Below are positions 22,004-30,992 of a stretch of 64,000 bases of DNA, one piece after another (the first letter of the stretch is position 1; each line of letters begins with the position of its first letter). A program made the translations under genes and the position numbers. Below the pieces are notes generated by a model. The model did no database searches. It saw only the letters and a program-made list of their open reading frames with translations, and was not told the DNA's origin. This DNA is from Oscillospiraceae bacterium (GTDB lineage: Bacteria > Bacillota > Clostridia > Oscillospirales > Ruminococcaceae), in the NCBI GenBank assembly GCA_018110825.1, contig JAGBCL010000105.1:1-64000 (forward strand), read 5' to 3'.

Positions 22004-25000
22004 ATGCTGCCGATAAAATTGAAAATGCAGGCGTTTGCTTCTTATGCTGACGCTGTTGAGATTGATTTTGAAAAGCTCAGCAGTTTATTTCTTATTCACG
22101 GTGCCACGGGTTCGGGCAAAACCGCTATTCTTGATGCGATGATGTATGCACTTTACGGCAAGTCAAGCGGCGACGGACGTTCTGTTTTCAGGTGCAGACT
22201 GCCCGGTGCCGAAAACATTCCTACCGAGGTGGAGTTTGTTTTCCGTTCGGGCGGCAGGCTTTACAAATTCACACGAACGATAAGAATTACCCGCAGCAAA
22301 AAGGAAGAATCAAGACAGGATTGTTTTGTGTACGAAGAAGCAGAGGAACAATTCCGTGCAATATTTGAAAACCCGACGCTTACAAAGGTTAATGATGAGG
22401 CAAGGCGGATTACGGGGCTTACTGCCGACCAGTTCAGGCAGGTTGTAATTCTTCCGCAGGGGCAGTTTGAACGTTTGCTTACGTCGAAAAGCGAGGACAA
22501 GGAGGCTACTCTTTCGACGCTTTTTTCTGCTGACAAGTACACGAAAATTTCCGCAAGGCTTTCCGAAAAGGCGGCGGCAATGAAAAGCGGGATTGAAAGC
22601 GATGAAACGGCACTGAGGGCAGTTCTTGCGGCAGAGAGTACGGACAGCATTGACGGGCTCAATCGGGAAGCGGAGAGACTTGAAGAAGAAAAGGCAAAGC
22701 TTGTTCCGATGGCAAGGCAGGCTGAAAAAGCACTTTCCGAAATCCGTGACAGGCTTACGGCGGCAGAGGTTGCGGCGGAGAAATTCTCGGCTCTTGAAAA
22801 TGCTGTGAAGCGTGAGGCGGAGCTGGACAAGCTTGCGGAAAGAATTTCGTTTGTCAAATCTGCACTTGCGAAAAATGCGGAGGCGGGCAGGATTCGGCAC
22901 GAATATGCTGAGGCGGCTTCTGCGGCGGAAACTCTTGAGGTGCGTAGAAAACAGCTTGAAACAGCTAGATTTTATGCGGCAGATTCTGAAAAGTACTATG
23001 CTGTGATGACAGAAAAAACAAAGGCGGTTGCCGAGGGGGAAAAGCTGTACAAGGAAAGACTTTCGGAGCTTGCTGTGCTGTCGGGACTGTCAGAGGTTTA
23101 CGACAGGATTTCTGTTGCCGAAAGCCGCAGGAGCAGGCTTGCAAGGGAGCTTGCGGAGGTTGAGAGAAGCGGTCTGCTGCTTGCTGAGGCAGAGAAAAAA
23201 ACGGCTTCCGACCTTGGAAAGCTTGAAGCGGAGCAAAGCGAAATCCGTGAAAGATATTCGGCGGTACTGCCTGATTTGATGAGCAGGAAAAAGGCACTTG
23301 AAAGCGGTGCTGAGGCTGAAAAGAAGCTGCTTGTCTATGACCGTGCCCTTGATGAGATACGAAACAATGTAGCAAAGCTGAAAAATGAAGCGGCTTTGCT
23401 TGACAAGAGCAGGTCGGAGGCAGAAAAAAATTACGATAGGCTTTATGCCGATTTCATAGCAAACACCGCCGCTGAGCTTTCGTCGGCACTGAAAGAGGGT
23501 ACGCCTTGTCCCGTTTGCGGAAGCACGGTGCACCCTTGTCCTGCTGTAAATTCGGGAAATACGGTTACAGCTGAAGCGGTAAAAAGTGCAAAGACAGCTT
23601 TCGAGTCCGCATATAAAGCGGCTTCGGACAAGCACAACGAAGCCGCCGCACAAGAGGCGAGAATTCCTGCGGCCGAGGAGCATATCGGCAATATGCAGAA
23701 AATCATCAGCGATTGCGGCTACTCGGCGGACGAGCTGAAAGCGGTTACGGAAAAGCTTGAAGAGGCACAGAAGAAAAATGCACTTCTTCCGCAAATCGGG
23801 GAGCATATTTCACAGCTTTCCGCACAGCATGAGGACCTGAAAAACAAAATCAACGAAGCGGCGCAGAGAAAATCACAGCTTCAGAGTGAGGCTTCTGCGG
23901 CAAATGCTGAGGCGGAAACGCTGAAAAATCAGCTTGACAAACGTTTCCCCGATGTGGCATCATACAAGGCAGGGGTTGCGGAAATAAAGGCGGAAATTGA
24001 AAAGTTTGAGAAGGAAAAATCCGTATTTGACGAGGCAATGAAAATTGCGGAAAACAATAAAATCAAAACAGCCGAGGCACTTTCAAAGGCTGAGGAGGAA
24101 GTACTTGCGGCACAGAAAAACTGTGACAATGCAAACAAAAACTTCTCTCTCAGGCTTTCTCAGGCAGGTTTTCCGTCGGCTGAGGACTATAAAAAGGCAC
24201 TTCTTTCCGATGATATTGCGGCGGAGTACGCTTCTGAGGCAGAGCGGTATGACCTTGAGCGTCATGCTGTTGCTGAGCAGGTGAAACAGCTCAGGGGCGA
24301 GCTTGAGGGCAGGGAAAAGCCTGAGCTTGATTTGCTGAGGAAGGAAGCGGAGGAAGCTCAGAAAAGCTTCGGTGAAATTACGGCAGGACTTTCCGCGGTT
24401 TCGCAGAGATGTGAGCGGCTTAAAAAGCTTGCGGAGGATTGTGCGGTGAGGTTTGCGGAAAGTGAAAAACGCCGTGAAAAGTATGACAAGCTTTCCGCAT
24501 TTGCAAAATTTATGGTTGGCAGCAAGGGCATTTCTTTCACCCGCTACATTCTCGGAATTATTCTGGGACTTGTGGTTGAGGAGGCAAACAGTATTCTTGC
24601 AGGTGTGCACGGCGGACGTTTCCGCTTGTGCGTAAAGACCGATTTGGCGGCAAACTCAAAGCAGGGACTTGACCTGGAGGTTGAAACGCTTACTGCTGAC
24701 GGCTGTGCAAGATACGGGGTAAAGGACTTGTCGGGCGGCGAAAAGTTCCTGATTTCACTGGCGTTGTCGCTGGGACTCTCGGCTGTTGCACAAAGCAGAA
24801 GCGGCGGAATAAAAATCGAGGCAATGTTCATTGACGAGGGCTTCGGCTCTCTTGACACGGGGCTGCTGCGTGAGGCTGTTGGTATACTCTGCGGATTAAC
24901 TTCCGAAAGAAGTACAATCGGTATAATTTCCCACGTCAGCGAGCTTAAATCGGTAATCCCCTGCGGAATAAGTGTAGCAAAGGACAAGGACGGCTGTTCA

Positions 25001-25021
25001 AGAATCTTGTCCACCGTCTGA
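22004..25021 (+). CDS. sbcC: Nuclease SbcCD subunit C (SMC-like ATPase)
   Basis: A 1005-residue Rad50-type ATPase that partners SbcD. The N-terminal Walker A is HGATGSGKT (about residues 29-37); two long coiled coils (about 190-490 and 520-830, rich in Ala, Glu and Lys) flank the zinc hook, CPVCG at about 502-506. The C-terminal half of the nucleotide-binding domain has the ABC signature LSGGEKF near 909 and Walker B MFIDEGFGSLD near 945. Size and order match the family. The start follows AAGGAGG. Confidence 0.96.
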   Translation: MLPIKLKMQAFASYADAVEIDFEKLSSLFLIHGATGSGKTAILDAMMYALYGKSSGDGRSVFRCRLPGAENIPTEVEFVFRSGGRLYKFTRTIRITRSKKEESRQDCFVYEEAEEQFRAIFENPTLTKVNDEARRITGLTADQFRQVVILPQGQFERLLTSKSEDKEATLSTLFSADKYTKISARLSEKAAAMKSGIESDETALRAVLAAESTDSIDGLNREAERLEEEKAKLVPMARQAEKALSEIRDRLTAAEVAAEKFSALENAVKREAELDKLAERISFVKSALAKNAEAGRIRHEYAEAASAAETLEVRRKQLETARFYAADSEKYYAVMTEKTKAVAEGEKLYKERLSELAVLSGLSEVYDRISVAESRRSRLARELAEVERSGLLLAEAEKKTASDLGKLEAEQSEIRERYSAVLPDLMSRKKALESGAEAEKKLLVYDRALDEIRNNVAKLKNEAALLDKSRSEAEKNYDRLYADFIANTAAELSSALKEGTPCPVCGSTVHPCPAVNSGNTVTAEAVKSAKTAFESAYKAASDKHNEAAAQEARIPAAEEHIGNMQKIISDCGYSADELKAVTEKLEEAQKKNALLPQIGEHISQLSAQHEDLKNKINEAAQRKSQLQSEASAANAEAETLKNQLDKRFPDVASYKAGVAEIKAEIEKFEKEKSVFDEAMKIAENNKIKTAEALSKAEEEVLAAQKNCDNANKNFSLRLSQAGFPSAEDYKKALLSDDIAAEYASEAERYDLERHAVAEQVKQLRGELEGREKPELDLLRKEAEEAQKSFGEITAGLSAVSQRCERLKKLAEDCAVRFAESEKRREKYDKLSAFAKFMVGSKGISFTRYILGIILGLVVEEANSILAGVHGGRFRLCVKTDLAANSKQGLDLEVETLTADGCARYGVKDLSGGEKFLISLALSLGLSAVAQSRSGGIKIEAMFIDEGFGSLDTGLLREAVGILCGLTSERSTIGIISHVSELKSVIPCGISVAKDKDGCSRILSTV

Positions 25022-25081
25022 ATACAGTCGTTTTTCACAAACGGACACAATTTCCGTTGATATTTTTGTTTTATATACCTA

Positions 25082-25110
25082 TTGATTTAATGAGGGAAAT
25101 TATTTATAAT
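25082..25110 (+). promoter_or_regulatory. Promoter of the aspartate kinase gene
   Basis: TTGATT and TATAAT, 17-base spacer. The leader then contains the short inverted repeat at 25136-25176. No lysine riboswitch is seen. Confidence 0.6.
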
Positions 25111-25135
25111 AGTATACAATTGAGTTAGAAGTTTG

Positions 25136-25176
25136 GAGAGTGGAGTGAATAATTACATTCCACACTCCACATTCTT
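25136..25176. repeat. Short inverted repeat of the GTGGAAT/ATTCCAC type
   Basis: GTGGAGTG and CACTCCAC flank an A/T-rich loop containing ACATTCCAC. Similar words occur in the insert at 21.84-21.97 kb and before thrS at 51.7 kb. It lies just upstream of the lysC ribosome binding site. Confidence 0.45.
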
Positions 25177-25198
25177 AAATTTGAAAGGTTGTTTTTCT

Positions 25199-26524
25199 AT
25201 GAGTAATATCAAGGTTGTTAAGTTCGGCGGAAGCTCTCTTGCTGACGCTAATCAGTTCAGAAAAGTTGCGGAAATTGTTCTTGCTGACCCTGACAGACGT
25301 TTCGTTGTTGCTTCCGCTCCCGGTAAGCGTTTCAGCGAGGATATAAAGGTTACTGATATGCTTTACGATTGCTATGCAAAGGCTGCTGAGGGTGCAAATT
25401 TTGCTGAGGAATTCGCTGCTATCGAGGAACGTTACAACGGTATCATTTCCGAGCTTGGTCTTGATATCTCCCTCGAAAAGGAATTCACAAAAATCAAGAA
25501 CGCTTTCGAGCACCGTGCAGGCCGTGACTACGCTGCTTCAAGAGGTGAATACCTCAACAGTATCGTTCTTGCTGCTTACCTCAAGTTTGAATTCATTGAC
25601 CCTGCAGGATATATCAAGTTCGGTGAAAACGGCATGTTTGACCTTGAAAAGACACTTTCTCTCCTCGGTCCGAGACTTGCAAGATGTGAGTATGCTGTAA
25701 TCCCGGGTTTCTACGGCTCAATGCCTAACGATACAATCCGTACATTCTCCCGCGGCGGCTCTGACGTAACAGGTTCTATTGTTGCAAGTGCTGTAAATGC
25801 TAAGATTTACGAAAACTGGACTGACGTTTCAGGCTTCCTTATCTGCGACCCGAGAATTGTTGAAAATCCTGAGCCAATCAAGACTATTACTTACCGTGAG
25901 CTCCGTGAGCTTGCTTACATGGGTGCAGGTGTTCTTCATGAAGACGCTATCTTCCCTGTACGTAAGGCAGGTATTCCAATCAACATCAAGAATACAAACC
26001 GTCCTATGGACAGAGGCACAATGATTGTTGCAGAGTCCGATGAGGTAAGCGAGTACGTTATCACAGGTATCGCAGGCAAGAAGGGCTTCTCTGTAATCAA
26101 TATCGAAAAGGATATGATGAACAGCGAGCAGGGCTTCGGCAGAAACGTTCTCCGTGCACTTGAAAAGAACGGTATGAACTTCGAGCACATGCCTTCAGGT
26201 ATCGATACAATGAGCGTTATCGTAAACACAGACGCTTTCAAGCCTGTTCAGCAGAATGTTCTCGACGAAATCAATTTCCGTGTTCACCCTGACCATATGG
26301 ATGTTGAAGATGACCTTGCTCTTATCGCGGTTGTTGGCCGCTCAATGAGAAAGGCACGCGGTACAGCGGGCAGAATCTTCTCCGCACTTGCTCACGCAAA
26401 AATCAACGTTAAGATGATTGACCAGGGTTCTTCCGAGCTTAACATCATTATCGGTGTTACAAACGAGGACTTCGAGCCTGCAATCAGAGCAATCTATGAT
26501 ATTTTTGTTGCTACTGCACAGTAA
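25199..26524 (+). CDS. lysC: Aspartate kinase
   Basis: A 441-residue aspartokinase that phosphorylates aspartate as the first step to lysine, threonine and methionine. The kinase motif VKFGGSSLAD is at residues 7-16, with FSRGGSDVTGS later for nucleotide/aspartate binding. The C-terminal 130 residues hold two ACT-like regulatory segments (ITGIAGKKGFSVINIEKD and LALIAVVGRSM...GRIFSALAHAKINVKMI), implying feedback control. The start at 25199 is preceded by GAAAGG; the longer frame overlaps the upstream repeat. It stands alone with its own promoter and terminator. Confidence 0.94.
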   Translation: MSNIKVVKFGGSSLADANQFRKVAEIVLADPDRRFVVASAPGKRFSEDIKVTDMLYDCYAKAAEGANFAEEFAAIEERYNGIISELGLDISLEKEFTKIKNAFEHRAGRDYAASRGEYLNSIVLAAYLKFEFIDPAGYIKFGENGMFDLEKTLSLLGPRLARCEYAVIPGFYGSMPNDTIRTFSRGGSDVTGSIVASAVNAKIYENWTDVSGFLICDPRIVENPEPIKTITYRELRELAYMGAGVLHEDAIFPVRKAGIPINIKNTNRPMDRGTMIVAESDEVSEYVITGIAGKKGFSVINIEKDMMNSEQGFGRNVLRALEKNGMNFEHMPSGIDTMSVIVNTDAFKPVQQNVLDEINFRVHPDHMDVEDDLALIAVVGRSMRKARGTAGRIFSALAHAKINVKMIDQGSSELNIIIGVTNEDFEPAIRAIYDIFVATAQ

Positions 26525-26544
26525 TAATTTTACAGAACAGCTTT

Positions 26545-26582
26545 ACATCCGCAGGAATTTGATTCTCTGCGGATGTTTTTTT
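26545..26582 (+). terminator. Terminator of the aspartate kinase gene
   Basis: ACATCCGCAG pairs with CTGCGGATGT around an 11-base loop, followed by seven T. Confidence 0.9.
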
Positions 26583-26645
26583 AGAATGATAAACTAAACG
26601 TTATAATTTTTTTACATGGAATTCTCATTTTTATGGATGTTGAGG

Positions 26646-26674
26646 TTGACAATATCATATGTTTATGTTATCAT
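26646..26674 (+). promoter_or_regulatory. Promoter of the sensor-EAL gene
   Basis: TTGACA and TATCAT with a 17-base spacer and a TG extension before the -10. The start codon is 41 bases downstream. Confidence 0.65.
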
Positions 26675-26714
26675 TAAATTAATTATATGAAGCAATACAA
26701 CAAGGATGGTTTTT

Positions 26715-27401
26715 ATGATAGGAAACAAAAAGGTAATAGGCGTATGTCTTACTAAAATTCACGATATATGCCGTGCTGAATGGGTTAACAGACTGCATAC
26801 CCTGAGCGAAAATGCCGGCTGTAAAATGCTGGTGTTCAACAGTTTTGTGGATTTCTATAACGGCGACTCATTTGATGAGGGCGCTAAGTCTATTTACGGC
26901 ATTATCAATTACGATATTGTCGATGTTCTTGTTGTTGTTTGTAACAGTTTCCATAACAATGCCATCATTGGGGATATTATAACTGAAGCAAAGGTCTGCG
27001 GTAAGCCTGTAATTGTTGTGGGCGGTACTGCTGAGGGCTGCTGGTCGGTTTGTTCAGATTACAATGACGCTTTTAAGGGCATGATGAATCATGTCATAAA
27101 AGACCATAACGTCAAGGATATATTTTTTATCGCAGGCAATGATATATCGAGCGACAAGGACTCGGTTACTCGTATAAACTGCTTCAGGGAAGTTCTTGAG
27201 GAAAACGGTATTCCTTTTGATAAGGATAAGATTGCTTACGGTCAGTACTGGGAAGGCCCGGTAAAAGAAATAATCAGTGACCTTGTAAAGGACGGAAAGA
27301 AACCTCCGCAGGCTATTTTCTGTGCAAACGACTATATGGCATTTGCTGCATGCAAGGAGCTTAAAAAAATGGTTACTCCGTTCCTGAGGATGTTATCGTA
27401 A
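26715..27401 (+). CDS. Periplasmic-binding-fold sensor, front part of a frameshifted EAL protein
   Basis: A 228-residue frame with the LacI-type periplasmic-binding fold (IGVCLTKIHDICRAEWV at the front, then KPVIVVGGTAEGCWSVCSDY and PQAIFCANDYMAFAACKEL). It has no signal peptide or helix-turn-helix, so it is a cytoplasmic ligand sensor. The frame is broken at a run of seven A (27363-27369): one more A, or a -1 slip on AAA, would continue the fold (KNGYSVPEDVIVTGFDGVPAAEY) straight into the frame of the next entry. The two are almost surely one gene of about 900 codons. The start at 26715 follows AAGGA; an ATG nine bases earlier lies on the ribosome binding site. Confidence 0.75.
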   Translation: MIGNKKVIGVCLTKIHDICRAEWVNRLHTLSENAGCKMLVFNSFVDFYNGDSFDEGAKSIYGIINYDIVDVLVVVCNSFHNNAIIGDIITEAKVCGKPVIVVGGTAEGCWSVCSDYNDAFKGMMNHVIKDHNVKDIFFIAGNDISSDKDSVTRINCFREVLEENGIPFDKDKIAYGQYWEGPVKEIISDLVKDGKKPPQAIFCANDYMAFAACKELKKMVTPFLRMLS

Positions 27402-27559
27402 CAGGCTTTGACGGTGTTCCTGCGGCGGAATATTTTGCTCCGCAGCTTACTACATGTAAAGAGGATACGGAAAAACTTGCTGAACTTATTATCAGCGTTG
27501 TTCAGAAGGCTGTTGATGAAAAGCTTCCTCCAGAAAATCTTGTTTACGGCTATAAGCCT

Positions 27560-29416
27560 GTGATTTCGGAATCGTGCGGATGCCGCAGAATTTCTGACGC
27601 AGCGTTCAGAGAAACAGCGCTTAATCTGCACTATGCAGCTGACGAAATGGAAATTCATGAGGCGTTTATCTACGCAAGAATTGACCGTATGCTTGAAATT
27701 GACGATATGAACAGTCTTTGCAGCAGTATTGCAAGCACAATTCTTGAAAAATCCTACGTTTGTCTCAACAGCGATTTTGTTGCGGCAACGGTTGAGTATA
27801 ACGGTAAAAAGACCATGCCGTTTGCGGATAACCTTATTGTTATTCAGCCGTATATGTCATATTCGGAAGCGAACATTACCAAACACATGAATATTTCTGA
27901 AATAGTGCCTAATCTTGAAGAATGGGCTGAGAGCAGTGATTCCTGTTACCTTACAGCGATTCACGTTGGCGGAGATGTGGTTGGTTACTATGTGGTAAAA
28001 ACTTCTAATATCTGCAAGAAAAACCTGAAAATCAAGCGCGTGCTCAAAGCGGTGACCATTGCTTTCAATATCGCAATAAATCATTTTAATCAGATGAAAA
28101 TGCGTCTTAGCCTTGAAACAGTGGAAATGACAAACTCTGTTACTAAGCTTCCTAACTTCAAGGGGCTTGTACGCTGGTTCAGTGAATTTGCTTCAATTCC
28201 CGAAAACCGCAAGAAGGTGCTGAGTTTCTCGGTTTATGCATTGCCTAAATACACATATATTCAGGAAAATTACGGTATGGCTGATGCGGAGGACGCTGTT
28301 ATCTTTATCGGTGAAGCACTGAAAATTGCCAACCAATCAAATTGCTTTATTGCACACATAAACGAGGACGAGTTTGTTGTTGTAAATTATTATGATGGCT
28401 ATGACAATGTAGGCAGCGTTATCAACGACGCAACTTCGGTTTTCTTTAAGGTTGTCGAGGGCTATAACAGCACAAACGGCAAGGATTACTACGTTGAAGC
28501 AAACGCAGGCTGTACGGTTATCGGCTCGGATTGGGAAGAGAACCTGGAAAGCTATATCAAGTACGCGAACGGTGAAATGTACATGAACCGTATGAAATAC
28601 GGCGTAGGCCTTGCTGTCAAGGAAGAGGTTTCTCCTAAGGGTCACTATAAAGCGTTTGACCTGCTGGTTGAAAAGAATCTGTTCACATATCATTTCCAGC
28701 CGATTGTCAATGCTAAGACGGGCGACATATTTGCGTATGAGGCTCTTATGCGTACCGATTCAAGTATCGGTATGAATCCGCTGGAGGTTCTTGCAGCTGC
28801 CAAGGAATATAACCGCCTTTATGACATTGAAAAGGCAACAATGTTCAATGTTATGGAGCGTTATAACAAGGATAAGGATTTGTTCGGCAACAAAAAGGTG
28901 TTTATAAACACTATTCCGGGCCATTTCCTCAAGCCTGCCGACCTGGAGGCTCTCAGTGAAAAATACGGCGAATATCTGTATAATGTTATTTTCGAGCTTA
29001 CTGAGCAGGATACGGTTTCAGATGAGGAACTGAACTCAATCAGAGCACTTGCAAAGGAAAACAATATCGCTATCGACGATTATGGTACGGGTCACTCCAA
29101 TATCGTAAACCTTATGCGCTATGCGCCTCAGCTTATCAAAATCGACAGATTCCTTATCAGCGATATCCATAAGGACGAAAACAAGCAGATGTTTGTCCGT
29201 ACAACAGTTGAGTTTGCAAAGCTGAACAATATCAAGGTTCTTGCTGAAGGTGTAGAAACATCAAACGAACTCAGAATGCTTATTGACTTCGGTGTGGACT
29301 ACATTCAGGGTTACTATACCGGCAGACCTACTCCGGAAATTATCCCCGAAATTGCAAGAGAAATCCGTAAGGAAATCATCTGCGCAAACCCACTTTTCGG
29401 TCAGGACCGCTCATAA
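27560..29416 (+). CDS. Degenerate GGDEF / EAL domain protein, rear part of a frameshifted gene
   Basis: The open frame extends back to the break at 27370; the GTG at 27560 is simply its first possible start and has no ribosome binding site. Of its 618 residues, about 1-180 link the sensor to a GGDEF-like domain (about 190-345) whose active motif is degenerate (NEDEF near residue 268), so it is unlikely to make c-di-GMP. The EAL domain (about 365-610) keeps the residues for c-di-GMP hydrolysis: EAL in YEALMR (Glu near 394), FINTIPGHF, FELTE, IDDYGTGHSN, KIDRFLI, AEGVET and IQGYYTG. The whole product would be a ligand-sensing c-di-GMP phosphodiesterase. Confidence 0.8.
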   Translation: MISESCGCRRISDAAFRETALNLHYAADEMEIHEAFIYARIDRMLEIDDMNSLCSSIASTILEKSYVCLNSDFVAATVEYNGKKTMPFADNLIVIQPYMSYSEANITKHMNISEIVPNLEEWAESSDSCYLTAIHVGGDVVGYYVVKTSNICKKNLKIKRVLKAVTIAFNIAINHFNQMKMRLSLETVEMTNSVTKLPNFKGLVRWFSEFASIPENRKKVLSFSVYALPKYTYIQENYGMADAEDAVIFIGEALKIANQSNCFIAHINEDEFVVVNYYDGYDNVGSVINDATSVFFKVVEGYNSTNGKDYYVEANAGCTVIGSDWEENLESYIKYANGEMYMNRMKYGVGLAVKEEVSPKGHYKAFDLLVEKNLFTYHFQPIVNAKTGDIFAYEALMRTDSSIGMNPLEVLAAAKEYNRLYDIEKATMFNVMERYNKDKDLFGNKKVFINTIPGHFLKPADLEALSEKYGEYLYNVIFELTEQDTVSDEELNSIRALAKENNIAIDDYGTGHSNIVNLMRYAPQLIKIDRFLISDIHKDENKQMFVRTTVEFAKLNNIKVLAEGVETSNELRMLIDFGVDYIQGYYTGRPTPEIIPEIAREIRKEIICANPLFGQDRS

Positions 29417-29447
29417 AGTATCGGATAAGAAAATATGGTGGGAAACC

Positions 29448-29488
29448 GTTGGGGAAGAACCTTTCCTCAGAAAGGTTCTTCCCCAAAC
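29448..29488 (+). terminator. Long hairpin after the sensor-EAL gene
   Basis: GTTGGGGAAGAACCTTT pairs with AAAGGTTCTTCCCCAAAC around a 6-base loop (17 bp). It lacks a T-run, so it may stabilise the 3' end rather than terminate. Confidence 0.5.
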
Positions 29489-29510
29489 CCATTTCCAAAG
29501 ACTTTAGTCT

Positions 29511-29552
29511 AAAATACCCCTGTACGGCATAAAGCCATACAGGGGTATTTTA
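29511..29552. terminator. Bidirectional terminator
   Basis: AAAATACCCCTGTACGGC pairs with GCCATACAGGGGTATTTT; flanking A and T runs allow it to act for the plus-strand EAL gene and the minus-strand dnaJ operon. Confidence 0.8.
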
Positions 29553-29630
29553 CATTATAAGCATAAGAGAGATTGAAGAAAACTTCTTCAAAAGTCATCC
29601 TTAATAGTTCCCACAATGTTTCCTTAACTG

Positions 29631-30791
29631 TTACTTATCGAAAGCCTGCTTGAGTTTGTCGAAGAAAGAGGAACGTTTTTTATAGTTCTTGTCGTCGAGA
29701 CTTGCTTCAAATTCCTTGAGCAGGTCTTTCTGTTTCTTGGAGAGGTTTGTAGGAACTTCGATTGTAACCTTTACGTACTGATTACCTCTGTCGGAGCGGT
29801 TAAGCTTCTTTACACCCTTGCCCTTGAAACGGAAAATCGTACCCGGCTGAGTACCCTCGGGAATGTTGTAGCTGACAGTGCCGTCAATTGTCGGAACGTC
29901 AACCTCGCCGCCGAGAGCAGCCTGAATGTAGGTGATAGGGAGCTCGGTGTGGATATCATATTCGTCACGCTCGAAAATAGCGTGCGGACGAACTGTAACG
30001 CTTACAAGCAGGTCGCCGCTTGGACCGCCGTTCAGACCGCCGTGGCCCTGACCGGAAACACGGATTGTCTGACCGTCATCGATACCTGCAGGAATGTTGA
30101 CGGTGATAGCCTTTTCAACGGTAACACGTCCGTTGCCCTTACACTTGGAGCAAGGATTTTTGATGATTGAGCCCTTACCGCCGCACTTTGTACAAGGCTT
30201 CTGCGAGGAAATCATGCCGAACGGAGTTTTCTGCGCAACCTTGACCTGACCTGTGCCGTGACAATCGGGACAGGTTTCCTTTGCAGAGCCCTTTTCAGCA
30301 CCGCTTCCGTTACAGTCGGGGCACTTTTCAAGGCGGGAAAGTCGGATGTCAACTTCCTTGCCGTTGCAAGCGTCCATAAAGTCGATGATAATATTTTTCT
30401 GAATATCCTGACCACGTCTTGGTGCGTTCGGATTGGCACGGGAAGTACCGCCGCCAAAGCCGCCGAAGAAGCTGTTGAAAATGTCGCCCAGGTCGTCCAT
30501 ACCGCCGAAGCCGCCGAAACCGCCTGTGAAGCCTCCGCCGTAGCCGCCTCCGCCATAGGACGGGTCAACGCCTGCGTGACCGAACTGGTCGTAGCGCGAA
30601 CGCTTGTCGGGGTCGGAAAGCACCTCGTAAGCCTCGTTGATTTCCTTGAACTTTTCCTCAGCCTCCGCATTGTCGGGGTTGAAGTCAGGATGGTATTTTC
30701 TTGATAATTTTCTGTAGGCCTGTTTCAGCTCGTCATCAGACGCACCCTTCTGCAAGCCCAGCACTTCATAATAATCTCTTTTATCAGCCAT
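29631..30791 (-). CDS. dnaJ: Chaperone protein DnaJ
   Basis: A 386-residue class I J-protein that delivers clients to DnaK and stimulates its ATPase. It has the J domain with HPD (residues 1-70), the Gly/Phe-rich region (about 75-120), four CxxCxGxG zinc-finger repeats ([32 protein letters not shown]; about 155-225), and the C-terminal substrate-binding domains. The start at 30791 follows AAAGGA. It is the last gene of the heat-shock operon, about 200 bases after dnaK. Confidence 0.97.
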   Translation of the reverse strand: MADKRDYYEVLGLQKGASDDELKQAYRKLSRKYHPDFNPDNAEAEEKFKEINEAYEVLSDPDKRSRYDQFGHAGVDPSYGGGGYGGGFTGGFGGFGGMDDLGDIFNSFFGGFGGGTSRANPNAPRRGQDIQKNIIIDFMDACNGKEVDIRLSRLEKCPDCNGSGAEKGSAKETCPDCHGTGQVKVAQKTPFGMISSQKPCTKCGGKGSIIKNPCSKCKGNGRVTVEKAITVNIPAGIDDGQTIRVSGQGHGGLNGGPSGDLLVSVTVRPHAIFERDEYDIHTELPITYIQAALGGEVDVPTIDGTVSYNIPEGTQPGTIFRFKGKGVKKLNRSDRGNQYVKVTIEVPTNLSKKQKDLLKEFEASLDDKNYKKRSSFFDKLKQAFDK

Positions 30792-30943
30792 TTGGAACAA
30801 ATCCTTTCAATTGTCTGCTGAAAATCAAATACAGATAGTATAAGTTGTTGCAAATATTAGATATTGTAAATCAAATTAGTTTACTTATAGTATATAGTGT
30901 AAATTATATTTCTTACTGTATATTATTGTAAGAAACAACACAC

Positions 30944-30964
30944 GGGCGGCAATCTGCCGCCCGC
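30944..30964 (-). terminator. Hairpin between dnaK and dnaJ
   Basis: CGGGCGGCA pairs with TGCCGCCCG with a 3-base loop just after dnaK. There is no strong T-run; it may be a partial terminator or an mRNA stabiliser that sets the dnaK:dnaJ ratio. The rest of the spacer to dnaJ is A/T-rich. Confidence 0.45.
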
Positions 30965-30992
30965 CGTTATGTGATGGAGGAAAATCCTTCAA

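Noticed and set aside
25111..25198. Lysine riboswitch before aspartate kinase
   Set aside because: The leader is under 100 bases and is mostly the short inverted repeat; far too small for the lysine riboswitch fold.
27560..27562. GTG as a true start of a separate EAL protein
   Set aside because: No ribosome binding site, and the frame continues upstream with sequence that completes the binding-protein fold.
29448..29488. Member of the hairpin-array family
   Set aside because: A single long hairpin without the conserved linker words; more likely a 3'-end structure of the EAL gene.
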